Below, in pieces: positions 1 to 9,547 of a stretch of DNA of 64,000 bases. The stretch spans positions 5,288,286 through 5,352,285 of the forward strand of contig NZ_AP024269.1 in assembly GCF_016629525.1 (NCBI RefSeq). Reading direction: 5' to 3'. The stretch's first letter is position 1. Each line of letters begins with the position of its first letter. The notes beneath the pieces were generated by a model. It had not been told where the DNA came from and searched no databases. It worked only from the letters and a program-made list of their open reading frames with translations. The DNA comes from Kaistia sp. 32K. GTDB taxonomy: Bacteria; Pseudomonadota; Alphaproteobacteria; Rhizobiales; Kaistiaceae. Made by a program: the position numbers and the translations under genes.

Positions 1-602
1 GGGGCTTCGCTTCCGACGTCGAGGGCTGGGTGAGCTCGGCTCTCGGCTACGTTGACCGGGCGCTGGCGCCCATTGCCGCTACGGTGAAGACCTTCGTCGC
101 TGTCTCGGCGTCGGTGCTCGGCGCCGTCAGCACCGCAGTCGGCGCCGTCCGCAACGGCATCAGCGGCGTCGCTAACAGGCTGATTGGCATCGCTGGCGAC
201 GTGGCCCAAGTCGGCATCAACGTGTTCCGCACCATCTCGTCTATCGCCAGCCTGCCGGCGCATCTGCGCGCAGCCCTGTCGCGTGTCGGCTCGGCATACA
301 ACGAGGCCCTGTGCATCCTGCGCAACTCCCTGCGGCCTCGCAAGACCTACCAGCAGTATGACGGCCTGTACGGCGCATCCAACTGCTCCTCGACCACGGG
401 CGGCCGCCCTGGCAGCGCCTACGCCAACATGAACGCCTTCTCGCTGATGCAGGAAGACAAGCTGCCGGTGGATCTCAACAGCCAGGCCCTGTCCAGCGTG
501 TCGAGCCTGAACCGCGGCGACCCCGTCCTGGCGCCGGTGCCGTTCGCCGAGATCGGTCGGCACCTCGAGAACATCAACAACGGCATCACGGTGAGCGAAT
601 GA
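1..602 (+). CDS. Phage tail-associated protein, C-terminal part (cut by window edge)
   Basis: The frame is open from the left edge (first full codon at base 3) to a TGA at 600-602, so this is the last 199 or so codons of a longer gene. The GTG at base 30 has no ribosome binding site and is probably internal. The first half is rich in Ala, Val, Ser and Gly with weakly amphipathic helices. The second half is polar and ends in a short linker-like tail. The stop overlaps the next start as ATGA, which places it in the baseplate operon. Its position just before a gp25-like gene would fit a DNA-circularisation or tail-hub protein, but I see no diagnostic motif and assign no function. Confidence 0.6.
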   Translation, partial: GFASDVEGWVSSALGYVDRALAPIAATVKTFVAVSASVLGAVSTAVGAVRNGISGVANRLIGIAGDVAQVGINVFRTISSIASLPAHLRAALSRVGSAYNEALCILRNSLRPRKTYQQYDGLYGASNCSSTTGGRPGSAYANMNAFSLMQEDKLPVDLNSQALSSVSSLNRGDPVLAPVPFAEIGRHLENINNGITVSE

Positions 603-1327
603 GCGAGTTCGAGCGCGCGCTACCGCCATTCCGCCTGGTGCAGACGCACCACGGCGACGACCTGGGCGCCGTTGCTACCCGCGAGCTTGGCGATGCCAAC
701 CGCTGGCCGGAGCTTGTCTGGCTCAACGACCTGCTGCCGCCGTACCTCACCGACCATCCTGCTGCCGCCGGCGAGCGGGTGCTACTCAACGGCTCCTACA
801 TCCGCGTTCCGGCGCCGGCCGGGCGATTCCTCGGCGATGACGACAGCGTCGACCAGACTTTCGGGCGCGACTGCGGCATGTGGGGCCGGCGCCTAGCTGC
901 CGACGCCGGCGGCGACTTCGCCGTTCTGACCGGCCGCGACAACCTGCGACAGCAGCTGCGCCACGCCATCATCACCCCGCGTGGTCAGCAACGGCGTCAC
1001 GCCGATTACGGCTGCCTGGTCTGGCGCCTGCAGGGCACCACCAACGGCCCGCTGGCTGCCACGCTCGGCTCTGAGTACGTCCGGGCCACCCTAGCAGCGG
1101 ACTACCGCGTCAACACCGTGCGACGCTCAGAAGCAGTGGTGACTGGCGACCAGCTCAGGATCACCGCGACAGCAGAGACTATCGCTGGCGATGCCATCGA
1201 CATCGGCAGTGATACGCCAGAGCTATCAGCGGAAGACCCGACACCAGAAGAGGAGTTCGGACTGTACGTCGACCTGCTCCACCAATTTGTTCACTACACA
1301 CTGCCCCCGAGGATCAGGTTTACATGA
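599..1327 (+). CDS. Baseplate wedge protein, LysM-like N-terminus plus gp25-like domain
   Basis: A protein of 242 residues. Residues 10-65 resemble a LysM-type module (a His-Gly-Asp-Asp-Leu motif, then a Trp-Pro-Glu-Leu-Val-Trp-Leu-Asn helix and a loop ending in an RVPAPA strand), as in phage tail LysM proteins. Residues 115-200 match the gp25/GPW lysozyme-like baseplate family: a Leu-Arg-Gln-Gln-Leu start, a TPRGQ-RRH-DYG loop, then a strand with the ATAE-type pattern. In Mu-like and P2-like phages gp25-like proteins form the wedge around the hub. The gene overlaps the upstream one by 4 bases and the downstream tailspike by 4 bases. The fusion of the two modules is read from sequence; the exact structural slot is inferred. 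Confidence 0.75.
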   Translation: MSEFERALPPFRLVQTHHGDDLGAVATRELGDANRWPELVWLNDLLPPYLTDHPAAAGERVLLNGSYIRVPAPAGRFLGDDDSVDQTFGRDCGMWGRRLAADAGGDFAVLTGRDNLRQQLRHAIITPRGQQRRHADYGCLVWRLQGTTNGPLAATLGSEYVRATLAADYRVNTVRRSEAVVTGDQLRITATAETIAGDAIDIGSDTPELSAEDPTPEEEFGLYVDLLHQFVHYTLPPRIRFT

Positions 1328-3456
1328 GTACACCCAACGAGCGTATCGAGGACTCCCTTGTTCGACTGGAGTCCGATACCAGCACACTGAATGAAATCGT
1401 ACACGGGCCTGAGCATGAGACCGTGCCGACCGAGTCCGGCCCGGTTCCGACCGTTGCCGAGCTTTTCCGGCAGATCGGTGAGCGCGTCGAGTCGGTAACG
1501 GACGCTGCCGCTAAGTCGGCCGAGGCCTCGCGCGTAAGCGCCGAGAGCGCTGCGGCCAGCGCCAACGTGGCGGCCAATCAGGTCAATGCAGCGGCCGCGT
1601 CTGCCGAGCGTGCTGAGCAGGAGGCTATTGCTGCTGGCAGCGCTGCTGGTCAGGCTGGCGCGCAAGCCAGCACCGCTGCCGAGTCGGCCCAACAGGCTCG
1701 CGCCTCCGCTCAGGCCTCCAGTCAGTCGGCGAACCAGGCAGTGTCTGCAGCGCAAGAGGCAGGGAAGAAGGCCGATGCTGCCGGTGAGGCCGCTCAAACT
1801 GCGGGCGCGAAGGCGGATCGCATCCTGGCTGCTGGCGACGCCAGCAAAGGCGCCGGTGCGGTGCCGTATGATCAAAAGCTTGATTACCAAGATGGCAGCG
1901 TTGGAGCGGCTATCAGGGCTGGCGGTGGTCAGGCCGTACAGAAACTTCGCGATGATTTGGCTGACAGCTCAAGCGAAGATGGTGGCGGCCATCTCATTGC
2001 CTTTAGTCAATTTGGCGCGACTGGAGCGGTGGCAAGAAACATAAACTCTAAGGCCAGAGACATAGTTAGCGTTTTGGACTTCGGTGCGACTGGCAACGGT
2101 ACGACTGATGATACCTTGGCAATTCAGGCTGCCATTAACTACGTTCGGTCGAAGCCCAATGGTGTCCTTTATTTTCCTCCAAGACGGCCAGGCATGTACT
2201 TCCGCATTACTGCGCCGCTGTTGATTAATGGCCCGATCAAGATCAGAGGGGAGGGGCCGAACTCTACTACGATTTTGGGCGTCGGCATGGCGGCCGGAAG
2301 TTACCTCATCGACTGCAACGTTGCTGCAGAGGATGTTGTCGAGCATTTGGAGATAAGCGGCCTCACTCTCAGAAGCAACAACAATCTGCCAAGCGGCATC
2401 CGGGCGCACAACGTCTCTTATTTGACTGTTAGTGATGTTGTGGCGCGAAGCCTAAACCACGGGCTTACTCTGTCAGGCACTCGCACCTACTCTAACTTCT
2501 TCGACAGGTTTACAGGATACGCGATCAAGGGAAACACCGTCCGGCTGGATGGCTACAATGGTGGCGGGCACATAACATTCAATAACTGCACATTCTCAGG
2601 AGACGCCGGCCTCACCGTTATCTCTAATAGTGCGGTCAACAATCTGACGTTCACTAACAGCAACTTCGAGCAATGCGTTTCTGCAAGTTTGGCGGTCTAC
2701 GGCGACGTGTTCGGGCTTTCGATTGTCGGGTGTCGCACGGAAGCTAGTAATGGTAACGATTTCGTAATCAATCCGAACTCAGGGCGCTCCGTCACCGGCC
2801 TATCAGTCACCGGCTGCTTCTTCACCTCTAACAGTGGCTCCAGCCGACCGATTGTATTGGGCGGAAGTGGCGGAAAGGTTCGAGGCTTCATGGTCGCAGG
2901 CAATCATGTTGGGTACGCTGGCACCTCATTCGTCCACCTGAATGGCGATGGCGAGTCAGGCGTCGTATGCGGGAACTACTTGAGTGTCAGCGGAATGCTG
3001 CCCACTAACACCCAGCGCGCTGGCGTAGTCGTTCACAGCAACGAGAGCTCGGGAGGGAAGTGCCCTGAGTATTGGGGCTTTGCTCAGTGGGGCGCTGCAG
3101 ATGGAGCCTTTACCTTCACTGATGGAAGTGGCGCCAACCTTGAGCTGGCCAACGTGGCTGGGCGGTATACCCGGATAGGCCGCAATATTTTCTGGCAAGC
3201 CTACGTTGTGTACCCAACCACGTCCGATACGAGGCAGGCATCCTTGGCTGGTCTGCCTCTCGCTGCTTCAGGTGGTTTCGTTGGCCGAACAGGCGGAACT
3301 GTCGATGCAACGAACGCATCTCTTGACCTGGCGATATGGCATGGCAGCCCAAACTCAAGCAGCGTATCAGTCATGAACAGGCAGACGCTGGCAGCAATCA
3401 CGAACGCCCAACTGTCTGGTAAGCAGTTGTACCTCTCCGGTCATTATACGATCTGA
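1324..3456 (+). CDS. Tailspike / tail fibre with alanine-rich stalk and pectate-lyase-like beta-helix
   Basis: A receptor-binding protein of 710 residues. Residues 1-57 form a short head-binding segment. About 58-190 is a very Ala/Ser/Gln-rich heptad-like stretch typical of trimeric phage fibre stalks. From about residue 250 comes the DFGATGNGTTDDT signature that opens pectate-lyase-3 type right-handed beta-helices, followed by many short Asn/Gly/Ser-rich coils to about 560 and a C-terminal beta domain. Such spikes often cleave or bind surface polysaccharide; no catalytic residues can be assigned by eye. The second half is visibly more AT-rich than neighbouring baseplate genes and is followed by its own terminator, which suggests an exchanged cassette. 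Confidence 0.85.
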   Translation: MSTPNERIEDSLVRLESDTSTLNEIVHGPEHETVPTESGPVPTVAELFRQIGERVESVTDAAAKSAEASRVSAESAAASANVAANQVNAAAASAERAEQEAIAAGSAAGQAGAQASTAAESAQQARASAQASSQSANQAVSAAQEAGKKADAAGEAAQTAGAKADRILAAGDASKGAGAVPYDQKLDYQDGSVGAAIRAGGGQAVQKLRDDLADSSSEDGGGHLIAFSQFGATGAVARNINSKARDIVSVLDFGATGNGTTDDTLAIQAAINYVRSKPNGVLYFPPRRPGMYFRITAPLLINGPIKIRGEGPNSTTILGVGMAAGSYLIDCNVAAEDVVEHLEISGLTLRSNNNLPSGIRAHNVSYLTVSDVVARSLNHGLTLSGTRTYSNFFDRFTGYAIKGNTVRLDGYNGGGHITFNNCTFSGDAGLTVISNSAVNNLTFTNSNFEQCVSASLAVYGDVFGLSIVGCRTEASNGNDFVINPNSGRSVTGLSVTGCFFTSNSGSSRPIVLGGSGGKVRGFMVAGNHVGYAGTSFVHLNGDGESGVVCGNYLSVSGMLPTNTQRAGVVVHSNESSGGKCPEYWGFAQWGAADGAFTFTDGSGANLELANVAGRYTRIGRNIFWQAYVVYPTTSDTRQASLAGLPLAASGGFVGRTGGTVDATNASLDLAIWHGSPNSSSVSVMNRQTLAAITNAQLSGKQLYLSGHYTI

Positions 3457-3478
3457 TACGTTGTCGTGACCCCATACT

Positions 3479-3505
3479 GCCCGCATCACCTGATGCGGGC
3501 TTTTT
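3479..3505 (+). terminator. Rho-independent terminator after the tailspike
   Basis: A perfect 10-base stem (GCCCGCATCA / TGATGCGGGC) with a 2-base loop, followed by five T. It sits inside the baseplate gene run, 23 bases after the tailspike stop and only 4 bases before the GTG of the baseplate J gene. Confidence 0.88.
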
Positions 3506-3509
3506 CATA

Positions 3510-4607
3510 GTGGCTTTCCAGATCAAGGACTTTGCGTCCATCGTCGCTAGCGTCATCAACCACATGCGCGGCACGACCTCCAAAATCACCGACTACCAGC
3601 CTGGCTCCGTGGCGCGCACTGTCGTGGAAGGCCCAGCGGTGGAGATGGAGGAGCTGTATCTGCAGATGTTCCTCGGCTTGCGGGAAGCCATCCCCGTGGC
3701 CACCTTCCAGAGCTTCGGGTTCGGCAAGCTGCCGGCGGCATACGCGCATGGCTTCGTGAGCGTTTCGACGACCCCGCCACCTACCGCCGATATGCTGGTG
3801 CCGGAGGGGACTAGCTTCACATCTGCAGATGGGCGCGAGTACCTGAGCTCCGTCGCAATCACCTGGCGCGCCGGCGAACCGATGGTCGTCATCCCGGTGA
3901 TCGCTGCCGCCGCCGGCACCGACTACAACATCGCCGCCGGGCTGATCACCAGCTCGGCATTCTTCGGCGCTGGCTACACCATCGGCAACCAGGCGATCAC
4001 CAATGGCACGGACGCAGAGACCGACGACGAGCGCGCGGCTCGCTTCGCCGACTTCATCGCATCGCTGAGCCGCGGCACGGTCATCGCGTGCCTGTACGCC
4101 GCAAAACAGGCAACGGCCCGGGACGAGAACGGCAACATCTACGAGTACGTGACCCGCTCAGGCATCAGCGAGATTGCTGGCTACGTCCGCATCTACCTGT
4201 ACTCGTCCATCGGCATCCCGTCTGCGGAGCTGCTGGCCAACGGGCAGCAGCTGATCGATGGGCAATACGATCCTGAGACCGGCACGCCAATGGTGGCCGG
4301 CTTCCGCGCCGGCGGCATACGCATCGACGTGCTGGCTATGGTTGAGCGTGAGATCCCGATGGGCATCGGGGTGCGCATGCGGCAGGGATATGCGCTGACA
4401 ACTACTGTTCAGCAGACGATTTCCGACACTTACGGCAATGCCATCCGCAACATCCAGCCGGGCGACACCCTGCTGATCGACAACCTGCGCGCCCTGCTGA
4501 TCGGCACGCCGAACGTGGCTGAGCTCGCGCTATCCTCGACGCAGAACATCACCTGCGAGCAGTTCGAGGCCCTGGTGCCCGGCGCACTGACGATCTATCC
4601 GATATGA
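3510..4607 (+). CDS. Baseplate J family protein
   Basis: A protein of 365 residues with the layout of the Baseplate_J family (Mu gp47, P2 gpJ): an N-terminal helix with Gly-Ser-Val-Ala-Arg-Thr (residues about 31-36), the ETDDERAARFADFIASLSRGT segment about residues 172-191, and a C-terminal wing with a Gly-Asp-Thr-Leu motif. It forms the baseplate wedge arms. The start is GTG at 3510, directly after the T-run of the tailspike terminator; I see no Shine-Dalgarno sequence, so translation may depend on read-through mRNA. The stop overlaps the next start (ATGA). Confidence 0.85.
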   Translation: MAFQIKDFASIVASVINHMRGTTSKITDYQPGSVARTVVEGPAVEMEELYLQMFLGLREAIPVATFQSFGFGKLPAAYAHGFVSVSTTPPPTADMLVPEGTSFTSADGREYLSSVAITWRAGEPMVVIPVIAAAAGTDYNIAAGLITSSAFFGAGYTIGNQAITNGTDAETDDERAARFADFIASLSRGTVIACLYAAKQATARDENGNIYEYVTRSGISEIAGYVRIYLYSSIGIPSAELLANGQQLIDGQYDPETGTPMVAGFRAGGIRIDVLAMVEREIPMGIGVRMRQGYALTTTVQQTISDTYGNAIRNIQPGDTLLIDNLRALLIGTPNVAELALSSTQNITCEQFEALVPGALTIYPI

Positions 4608-5806
4608 ACATGCTGCAGAAGCTTCTGCGCCACCCGCACAATGCGGTATTCGACAAGTCCGCAGACGCCGTTCCTGCGTTCCGACTCCAGCACCAGGATG
4701 GCGCGGCGTGGGTCGTAGACGAAGGCGTTCTGGCGGTATCTACGCCTTCGATCAGCCGGAAATACCGCCTGGCCGACCACACCATCGGCTCATTGATCCT
4801 GCGCCTGAAGGTCGATGGTTTCACAGTCGTCAGTGTCTCGACCTACCTGTTCGGCCGCTCCGCTCGCGTGCTGGTTCCAGGCTCGGGCTCGCAGGCTCAA
4901 TCCAACGGCGACCAGCTGATGGGCTTCCGCTCTCTGCTGTGGGCGATCTACTCGGCATTCGCACCAGAGCTGGTCGAGGCCAAGCGCCAGGTCGGGGAGG
5001 CCCTGAAGCAGATGGTCATCACCACCGCAGAGGGCGAGTGGCTTGACTTGTGGGGCAACCTCTACAGCGTGCCGAGGGAAGACGGCGAGAAGGACGGTGA
5101 CTACCAGCGTCGAATTCCCGAAGAAGCGTTCAGGCTGCGCGTCAACAAGATTGCGATAGAGCAGGCCGTGTTCGACCTGACCGGCAAGCGCATCGTTCTC
5201 CTCGAGACCTGGCGCAATATGTTCAGGCTGGACGAGTCGGTGCTGTCCGGCAGTGACCGCCTGGTTGACAGTGACAGGTGGCGCTACGGCTACATTCAGC
5301 CGGTCGCCAAGGAGCTGATCGACTGGACGGAGGTGCTCAAGGTCATCGACCGCAACCGCGCCGCCGGCGTCATCATCCTGCCGCCGCAGTCCGAGATCAG
5401 CGATTTCGTCGATGGCCGCGTCGACGGCACTATCGCGTTCGGCATGCTCGCCAGATTCGGTGCACTGGTGCGCACGCTCGACGAAGCGCGCCTGGACTGG
5501 ATGCAGCTCGGCAACACGCACCAGATCCGCAACTGGGGCGTTCGCATCGACGCTGAGTGGGCCTGGGTCATCTTGGGCGGCGTGGCAGGCGAAGTATCGC
5601 TTGGCGCCATGGAAGAGTTCATGGGCTGGTTCATCAGCGCTGCCGCTCCAGAGCAGCAGAGTGCCGGCATCGGCTCCGAGACGGGTGGCACCGTCAACTT
5701 CAACCGCTGGACGCGGAACCGGACGTGGTCGCGCGAGACCTGGGGCGCTCGTGGCGCGCCGGTTCCTCGCCGGGCGGGCGTGCGGATGGATACGGAGACA
5801 TCCTGA
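4604..5806 (+). CDS. Phage tail/baseplate protein, gpI-like position
   Basis: A protein of 400 residues that follows baseplate J with a 4-base overlap, the place held by gpI / Mu gp48 in related phages. The central part (residues about 145-260: LDLWGNLYSVPRE, then RLRVNK) resembles phage proteins that cap the baseplate wedge and hold the fibres. The C-terminal 60 residues are Arg/Trp/Gly-rich. There is no signal peptide or enzyme motif. The family is inferred mainly from position and a WLDLWG-type motif, so the structural role is probable but not proven. Confidence 0.6.
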   Translation: MNMLQKLLRHPHNAVFDKSADAVPAFRLQHQDGAAWVVDEGVLAVSTPSISRKYRLADHTIGSLILRLKVDGFTVVSVSTYLFGRSARVLVPGSGSQAQSNGDQLMGFRSLLWAIYSAFAPELVEAKRQVGEALKQMVITTAEGEWLDLWGNLYSVPREDGEKDGDYQRRIPEEAFRLRVNKIAIEQAVFDLTGKRIVLLETWRNMFRLDESVLSGSDRLVDSDRWRYGYIQPVAKELIDWTEVLKVIDRNRAAGVIILPPQSEISDFVDGRVDGTIAFGMLARFGALVRTLDEARLDWMQLGNTHQIRNWGVRIDAEWAWVILGGVAGEVSLGAMEEFMGWFISAAAPEQQSAGIGSETGGTVNFNRWTRNRTWSRETWGARGAPVPRRAGVRMDTETS

Positions 5807-5855
5807 GTCGTCGTGACACCAGAATGGCCACAACGAGCAATCCTTCGAGGATCAC

Positions 5856-6338
5856 ATGGCCATTCTTACCGAGTCGGGGCGCGTCGCCGTCGCCGTCCAC
5901 ATCTCCGAGCAGCCCCTGCACATGGCGTGGGGTAACGGCAACGTCGCCTGGGACACCACCCCCGTTCCGCCGACGCCGAGCGAGACAGACCTGGTTGCCG
6001 AAGTCGGGCGCCTCAAGGCTTCGTCCATCCAGTTCGCCGTCCCGGCACAGAACGGCTCCATCGAGCTGCCGGAAGGCAACTTCAACGTCAGTGCTACGCC
6101 GACGAAGTATCTGCTGCTGAATTTCAACTTCGGCTACAACCACGCCGTGGGCCAGGACATCCGCGAGCTCGGCGTCTTCGTCGGCACCGTCGCCGCTGCA
6201 GGCGTCCCGCCAGGTGCCAACTACTTGACCCCGGATCAGGTGGAAAACGTCGGCCGCATGATGGTCGTCGAGCGGGTGCCCAAGTTCACCCGGCAGTCGA
6301 ACACCCAGCAGAAATTCACCTACGTGATCGAGTTCTGA
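5856..6338 (+). CDS. Small baseplate/tail protein of unknown function
   Basis: A protein of 160 residues starting at ATG 5856 with GAGG six bases upstream. It begins with a Gly-Arg-Val-Ala-Val strand, has a Trp-Gly-Asn-Gly loop (MAWGNGNVAWD) and an Asp-Ile-Arg-Glu-Leu-Gly-Val-Phe segment, and is predicted to be mostly beta. Similar short proteins stand immediately before DUF4815 tail genes in other phages, so a distal-tail role is likely. It lies 8 bases before the next gene and is certainly part of the structural operon. I do not recognise a named domain. Confidence 0.6.
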   Translation: MAILTESGRVAVAVHISEQPLHMAWGNGNVAWDTTPVPPTPSETDLVAEVGRLKASSIQFAVPAQNGSIELPEGNFNVSATPTKYLLLNFNFGYNHAVGQDIRELGVFVGTVAAAGVPPGANYLTPDQVENVGRMMVVERVPKFTRQSNTQQKFTYVIEF

Positions 6339-6346
6339 GGAATCCC

Positions 6347-8320
6347 ATGGCCGGTGACATCGAGCTTGACCACTACTACAACCGCTTCGACCCCGAAAAA
6401 CAGTATCAAGAGCATCTGTTCATCGCCGGTCGGGTACTGCAATCCGCCGAACTGAACGAAATTCAGTCGCAGTCCGCCTACCGCCACAAGATGATGGGCG
6501 ACGCGCTGTTCAAGGACGGCGACATCGTTCGTGATGCCCGCGTCGTGGTCGACAGCGCCACGGGCGCCACAATCGCCGAGTCCGGTGCGATCTATATCGA
6601 CGGCCAGGTGCGCGGCGTGCCGCCGGCAAACTTCACGATCCCGATGACTGGCACCGTCGTCATCGGGATCTATCTGCTCGAATCGATCATCACCGAGCTT
6701 GAAGACCCTGACCTGAAAGAGCCGGCCATCGACGTGCGCGCCTACGGCGAGCCAGGTGCTGCCCGCCTGAAGGTCACCCCGATTTGGGGCCTTCAGGGTG
6801 AGCGCTCTGACACCGAGTTCTACCCGATCTACTACGTCGATGACGGACAGCTGCGCGCGAAAGAAGCGCCGCCCGTGCTGGACGCTGTCAGCCAGGCCAT
6901 CGCCCGCTATGACGTCGACAGCACCGGGTCGAACTACGTCGTCGAGGGCATGCTTGTCCGGCGCCTGGCCGACGAGGGCGAGAATCAGGTCTACACCGTC
7001 GACGAGGGCCGTGCCCGGGTCAACGGCTTCGGCGTCAATCTCGCCAACTCGCGCCGCCTGGTATACACGGCGCAGCCTGTAGTCCGCCCGATCGACAGCG
7101 AGCCGACGATCTCGACGTCGGCCACCCTGCAGCACGTCACGTTTGCCCGGGCGCCAGCTCGCCGGGTCAATGGCGTGCGGATCACGAAAGAGACCACTGC
7201 CACGCTGACGCACGCGAGCTTCGCTGGTGGCGCTGATCCGCTGCCGGAGACCTCCGTCGTCTCTATCGAGCGCATCTGGCAGGGCACCACCGAGTTCGTG
7301 AAGGGCGTTGACTATCAGCTCACCGGCCAGACCGTTGACTGGTCGCTTTCCGGCAACGAGCCGGCGCCTGGCTCGACTTATCAAGCCACTTTCCGCCACA
7401 TCGACTCTGCCGAGCCGCAGAACCTCACCACGCGCGGTTTCGACGTGGCAGGCGCCGTGGTCGGCAGCCTGATCCTGACGACCTACGAAGCGATGCTTCC
7501 CCGAATCGACCGCCTGTGCATCGACGACAGCGGCCAGTTCGTGTGGATTCAGGGCGTCTCGACCGACTACAACCCTGTCCGGCCGTCCGTGCCGTCCACC
7601 ATGATCGCCCTGGCGCAGGTCGCGCAGAACTGGGACGACACCACCCTGGTGATGAACGACGGCGTGCGCACTGTCTCGATGCGCTCCATCGAGACGATGT
7701 TCACCCGGATGGACAACCTCACCGACCTGATCGCGCAGCAGCTGCTGATCTCCGACGCCAACACGCGCGACTCGGCGTCGAAGAAAGGCGTGTTCGTCGA
7801 CCCGTTCCTCAACGATGGTCAGCGTGACGCCGGCATCGAGCAGACCGGCGCCGTGACCAACGGCATCCTGACCCTCCCGATCCTGCCGAGTGTCGTCGAG
7901 GTCAGCACGGACATCGCTTCGCCGCAGAAGTGCGCCTACGAGATCGAGCCGCTGATCGTGCAAGAAGAACGCACCGGGTCGATGAAGATCAACCCGTACA
8001 TGGCATTCGACGTGCCCGCCGCGCCTGTGACGCTCATGCCGTCGGTCGATCGCTGGACTGAGACGACCACGAAGTTCCTCAGCGATGTCACGAACAAGTT
8101 CGTGGCCTACGACCCCAGCTTCCATGCCTGGGTGCCGAAGGGCGGCCACCCGTCCTACGTCGTCACCACCGAAAATACCGACCTGGTGTCCTCGACCCAG
8201 CGCGAGATCCAGTACCTGCGCCAGATCGACGTGGGCTTCAAACTCACCGGCTTCGGCCCGGGGGAGACCCTGACGACCGTCACCTTCGACGGCGTCTCGG
8301 TCACTCCTGTCAGCAATTAA
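6347..8320 (+). CDS. DUF4815 family phage tail protein
   Basis: A protein of 657 residues. The N-terminal DHYYNRFDPEKQYQEHLFIAGRVLQSAELNEIQS segment (residues about 8-42) is the hallmark of DUF4815 proteins, and related motifs run through residue 400. These proteins are found beside baseplate J genes and are thought to link the baseplate to side fibres. The C-terminal quarter has an SMKINPYMAFD stretch that is also typical. The gene is 8 bases after its predecessor and 9 bases before its successor, each with an AAGGA/GAGGAA-type ribosome binding site. No enzymatic motif is seen. Confidence 0.8.
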   Translation: MAGDIELDHYYNRFDPEKQYQEHLFIAGRVLQSAELNEIQSQSAYRHKMMGDALFKDGDIVRDARVVVDSATGATIAESGAIYIDGQVRGVPPANFTIPMTGTVVIGIYLLESIITELEDPDLKEPAIDVRAYGEPGAARLKVTPIWGLQGERSDTEFYPIYYVDDGQLRAKEAPPVLDAVSQAIARYDVDSTGSNYVVEGMLVRRLADEGENQVYTVDEGRARVNGFGVNLANSRRLVYTAQPVVRPIDSEPTISTSATLQHVTFARAPARRVNGVRITKETTATLTHASFAGGADPLPETSVVSIERIWQGTTEFVKGVDYQLTGQTVDWSLSGNEPAPGSTYQATFRHIDSAEPQNLTTRGFDVAGAVVGSLILTTYEAMLPRIDRLCIDDSGQFVWIQGVSTDYNPVRPSVPSTMIALAQVAQNWDDTTLVMNDGVRTVSMRSIETMFTRMDNLTDLIAQQLLISDANTRDSASKKGVFVDPFLNDGQRDAGIEQTGAVTNGILTLPILPSVVEVSTDIASPQKCAYEIEPLIVQEERTGSMKINPYMAFDVPAAPVTLMPSVDRWTETTTKFLSDVTNKFVAYDPSFHAWVPKGGHPSYVVTTENTDLVSSTQREIQYLRQIDVGFKLTGFGPGETLTTVTFDGVSVTPVSN

Positions 8321-8329
8321 GGAACGCCC

Positions 8330-9547
8330 ATGGCTCTCACTGCAAACCAGCAAGGCGTTGTAACCGGAAAATTCCGCATCCCGCCGAACGTATCGTCCGG
8401 CTCGAAGCGCGTCGAGTTCAAGGGCTCTGGCGGATCGCACGGCAGCGCCTCGTTCTTCGGCCAGGGCACTGCCGTCGAGAACGTGATGCAGCGCGTGATC
8501 AACACGACCACGCGCTACTACGACCCTATCGCGCAGACCTTCTACATCGACTCGATGCGGCAGATCGCCGGTATCGACCTCTATGTCGAGTCCAAGGGCA
8601 CCACGCCGATCGTCGTGCACATCCGTGATACCTCGAACGGCTACCCGGCCCAGACCATCATTGCCGAGGCATCGTTGGAGCCTGGTGCGATCAACGCGGG
8701 CGCCTGGAACCGTTGGCTGTTCCCCACGCCGGTCACCTTGGTGCCGAGCGTTGAATACTGCATCGTGGTCATGTGCGACGACGCCGTCGCGGCTGTCGGC
8801 ATCGCAGAGCTGGGCAAGTGGTCGCTGAGCAGTCAGTCCTGGGTGACTGGCCAGCCGGCCAACGTCGGCGTGATGTTCTCGAGCTCGAACAACAGCACGT
8901 GGACTGCGCATCAAGATCGGGACATAGCGTTCCGCCTGCTCGCTGCGAAGTACACGCAGACCCAGCGCGTCGTCGACCTCGGTACTATCACCGCGTCCGG
9001 TCACACCGACGCGCTGGTGCTGTCCGCGCCGGACACGCCGACCAGTGCCACTTCGTTCAGCATCAGCCTGGAGCTGCCGGACGGCCAGGTCATCACCACC
9101 GGCGACAGCCAGAAGGTGACCTTCATCCCGGCGGTGACCGGCCAGATCGGGATCAAGGCCCGGCTGACGGCTGACCAGAACGTGTCGACCACGATCTTCC
9201 CCGGCACCGTGCTGGCACTTGGTACCGTCCAGACCACTGCGGACTACGTGTCGCGGGCATTCCCTGCGGACGCGGCCAGCAGCGCCGTTACGATCATCTT
9301 CGATGCGCACCTGCCCAGCGGCGCCACGGTGAACGTCTTCGTGTCCGGCACCGGCCCTGGCGACACCTGGCAAGCGGTCAGTCAGCTCGGCCCGGCGGTT
9401 CCGGTAGGCGACGGCGTCTACGAGTTCACCTACCGCATGCTGCGCTTCAACAAGGCCAACTGCCGCATCAAGCTGGTGCTCAACGGCACCAACGCTGCGC
9501 GGCCGATCCTCCGCAATCTGCGTGCGAGCGTGACCGATGATCGATGA
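8330..9547 (+). CDS. Phage tail protein, partner of the DUF4815 protein
   Basis: A protein of 405 residues, almost entirely beta by composition. Residues about 60-95 carry a YYDPIAQTFYID segment. In longer phage proteins that pattern lies in the same polypeptide as the DUF4815 region, so this looks like the separate C-terminal half of a split protein. A VHIRDTSNGYPAQTI motif and an AFRLLAA strand resemble carbohydrate-binding jelly rolls. The last codons overlap the S74 fibre gene by 11 bases. A fibre-connector role is inferred from order and fold impression only. Confidence 0.6.
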   Translation: MALTANQQGVVTGKFRIPPNVSSGSKRVEFKGSGGSHGSASFFGQGTAVENVMQRVINTTTRYYDPIAQTFYIDSMRQIAGIDLYVESKGTTPIVVHIRDTSNGYPAQTIIAEASLEPGAINAGAWNRWLFPTPVTLVPSVEYCIVVMCDDAVAAVGIAELGKWSLSSQSWVTGQPANVGVMFSSSNNSTWTAHQDRDIAFRLLAAKYTQTQRVVDLGTITASGHTDALVLSAPDTPTSATSFSISLELPDGQVITTGDSQKVTFIPAVTGQIGIKARLTADQNVSTTIFPGTVLALGTVQTTADYVSRAFPADAASSAVTIIFDAHLPSGATVNVFVSGTGPGDTWQAVSQLGPAVPVGDGVYEFTYRMLRFNKANCRIKLVLNGTNAARPILRNLRASVTDDR

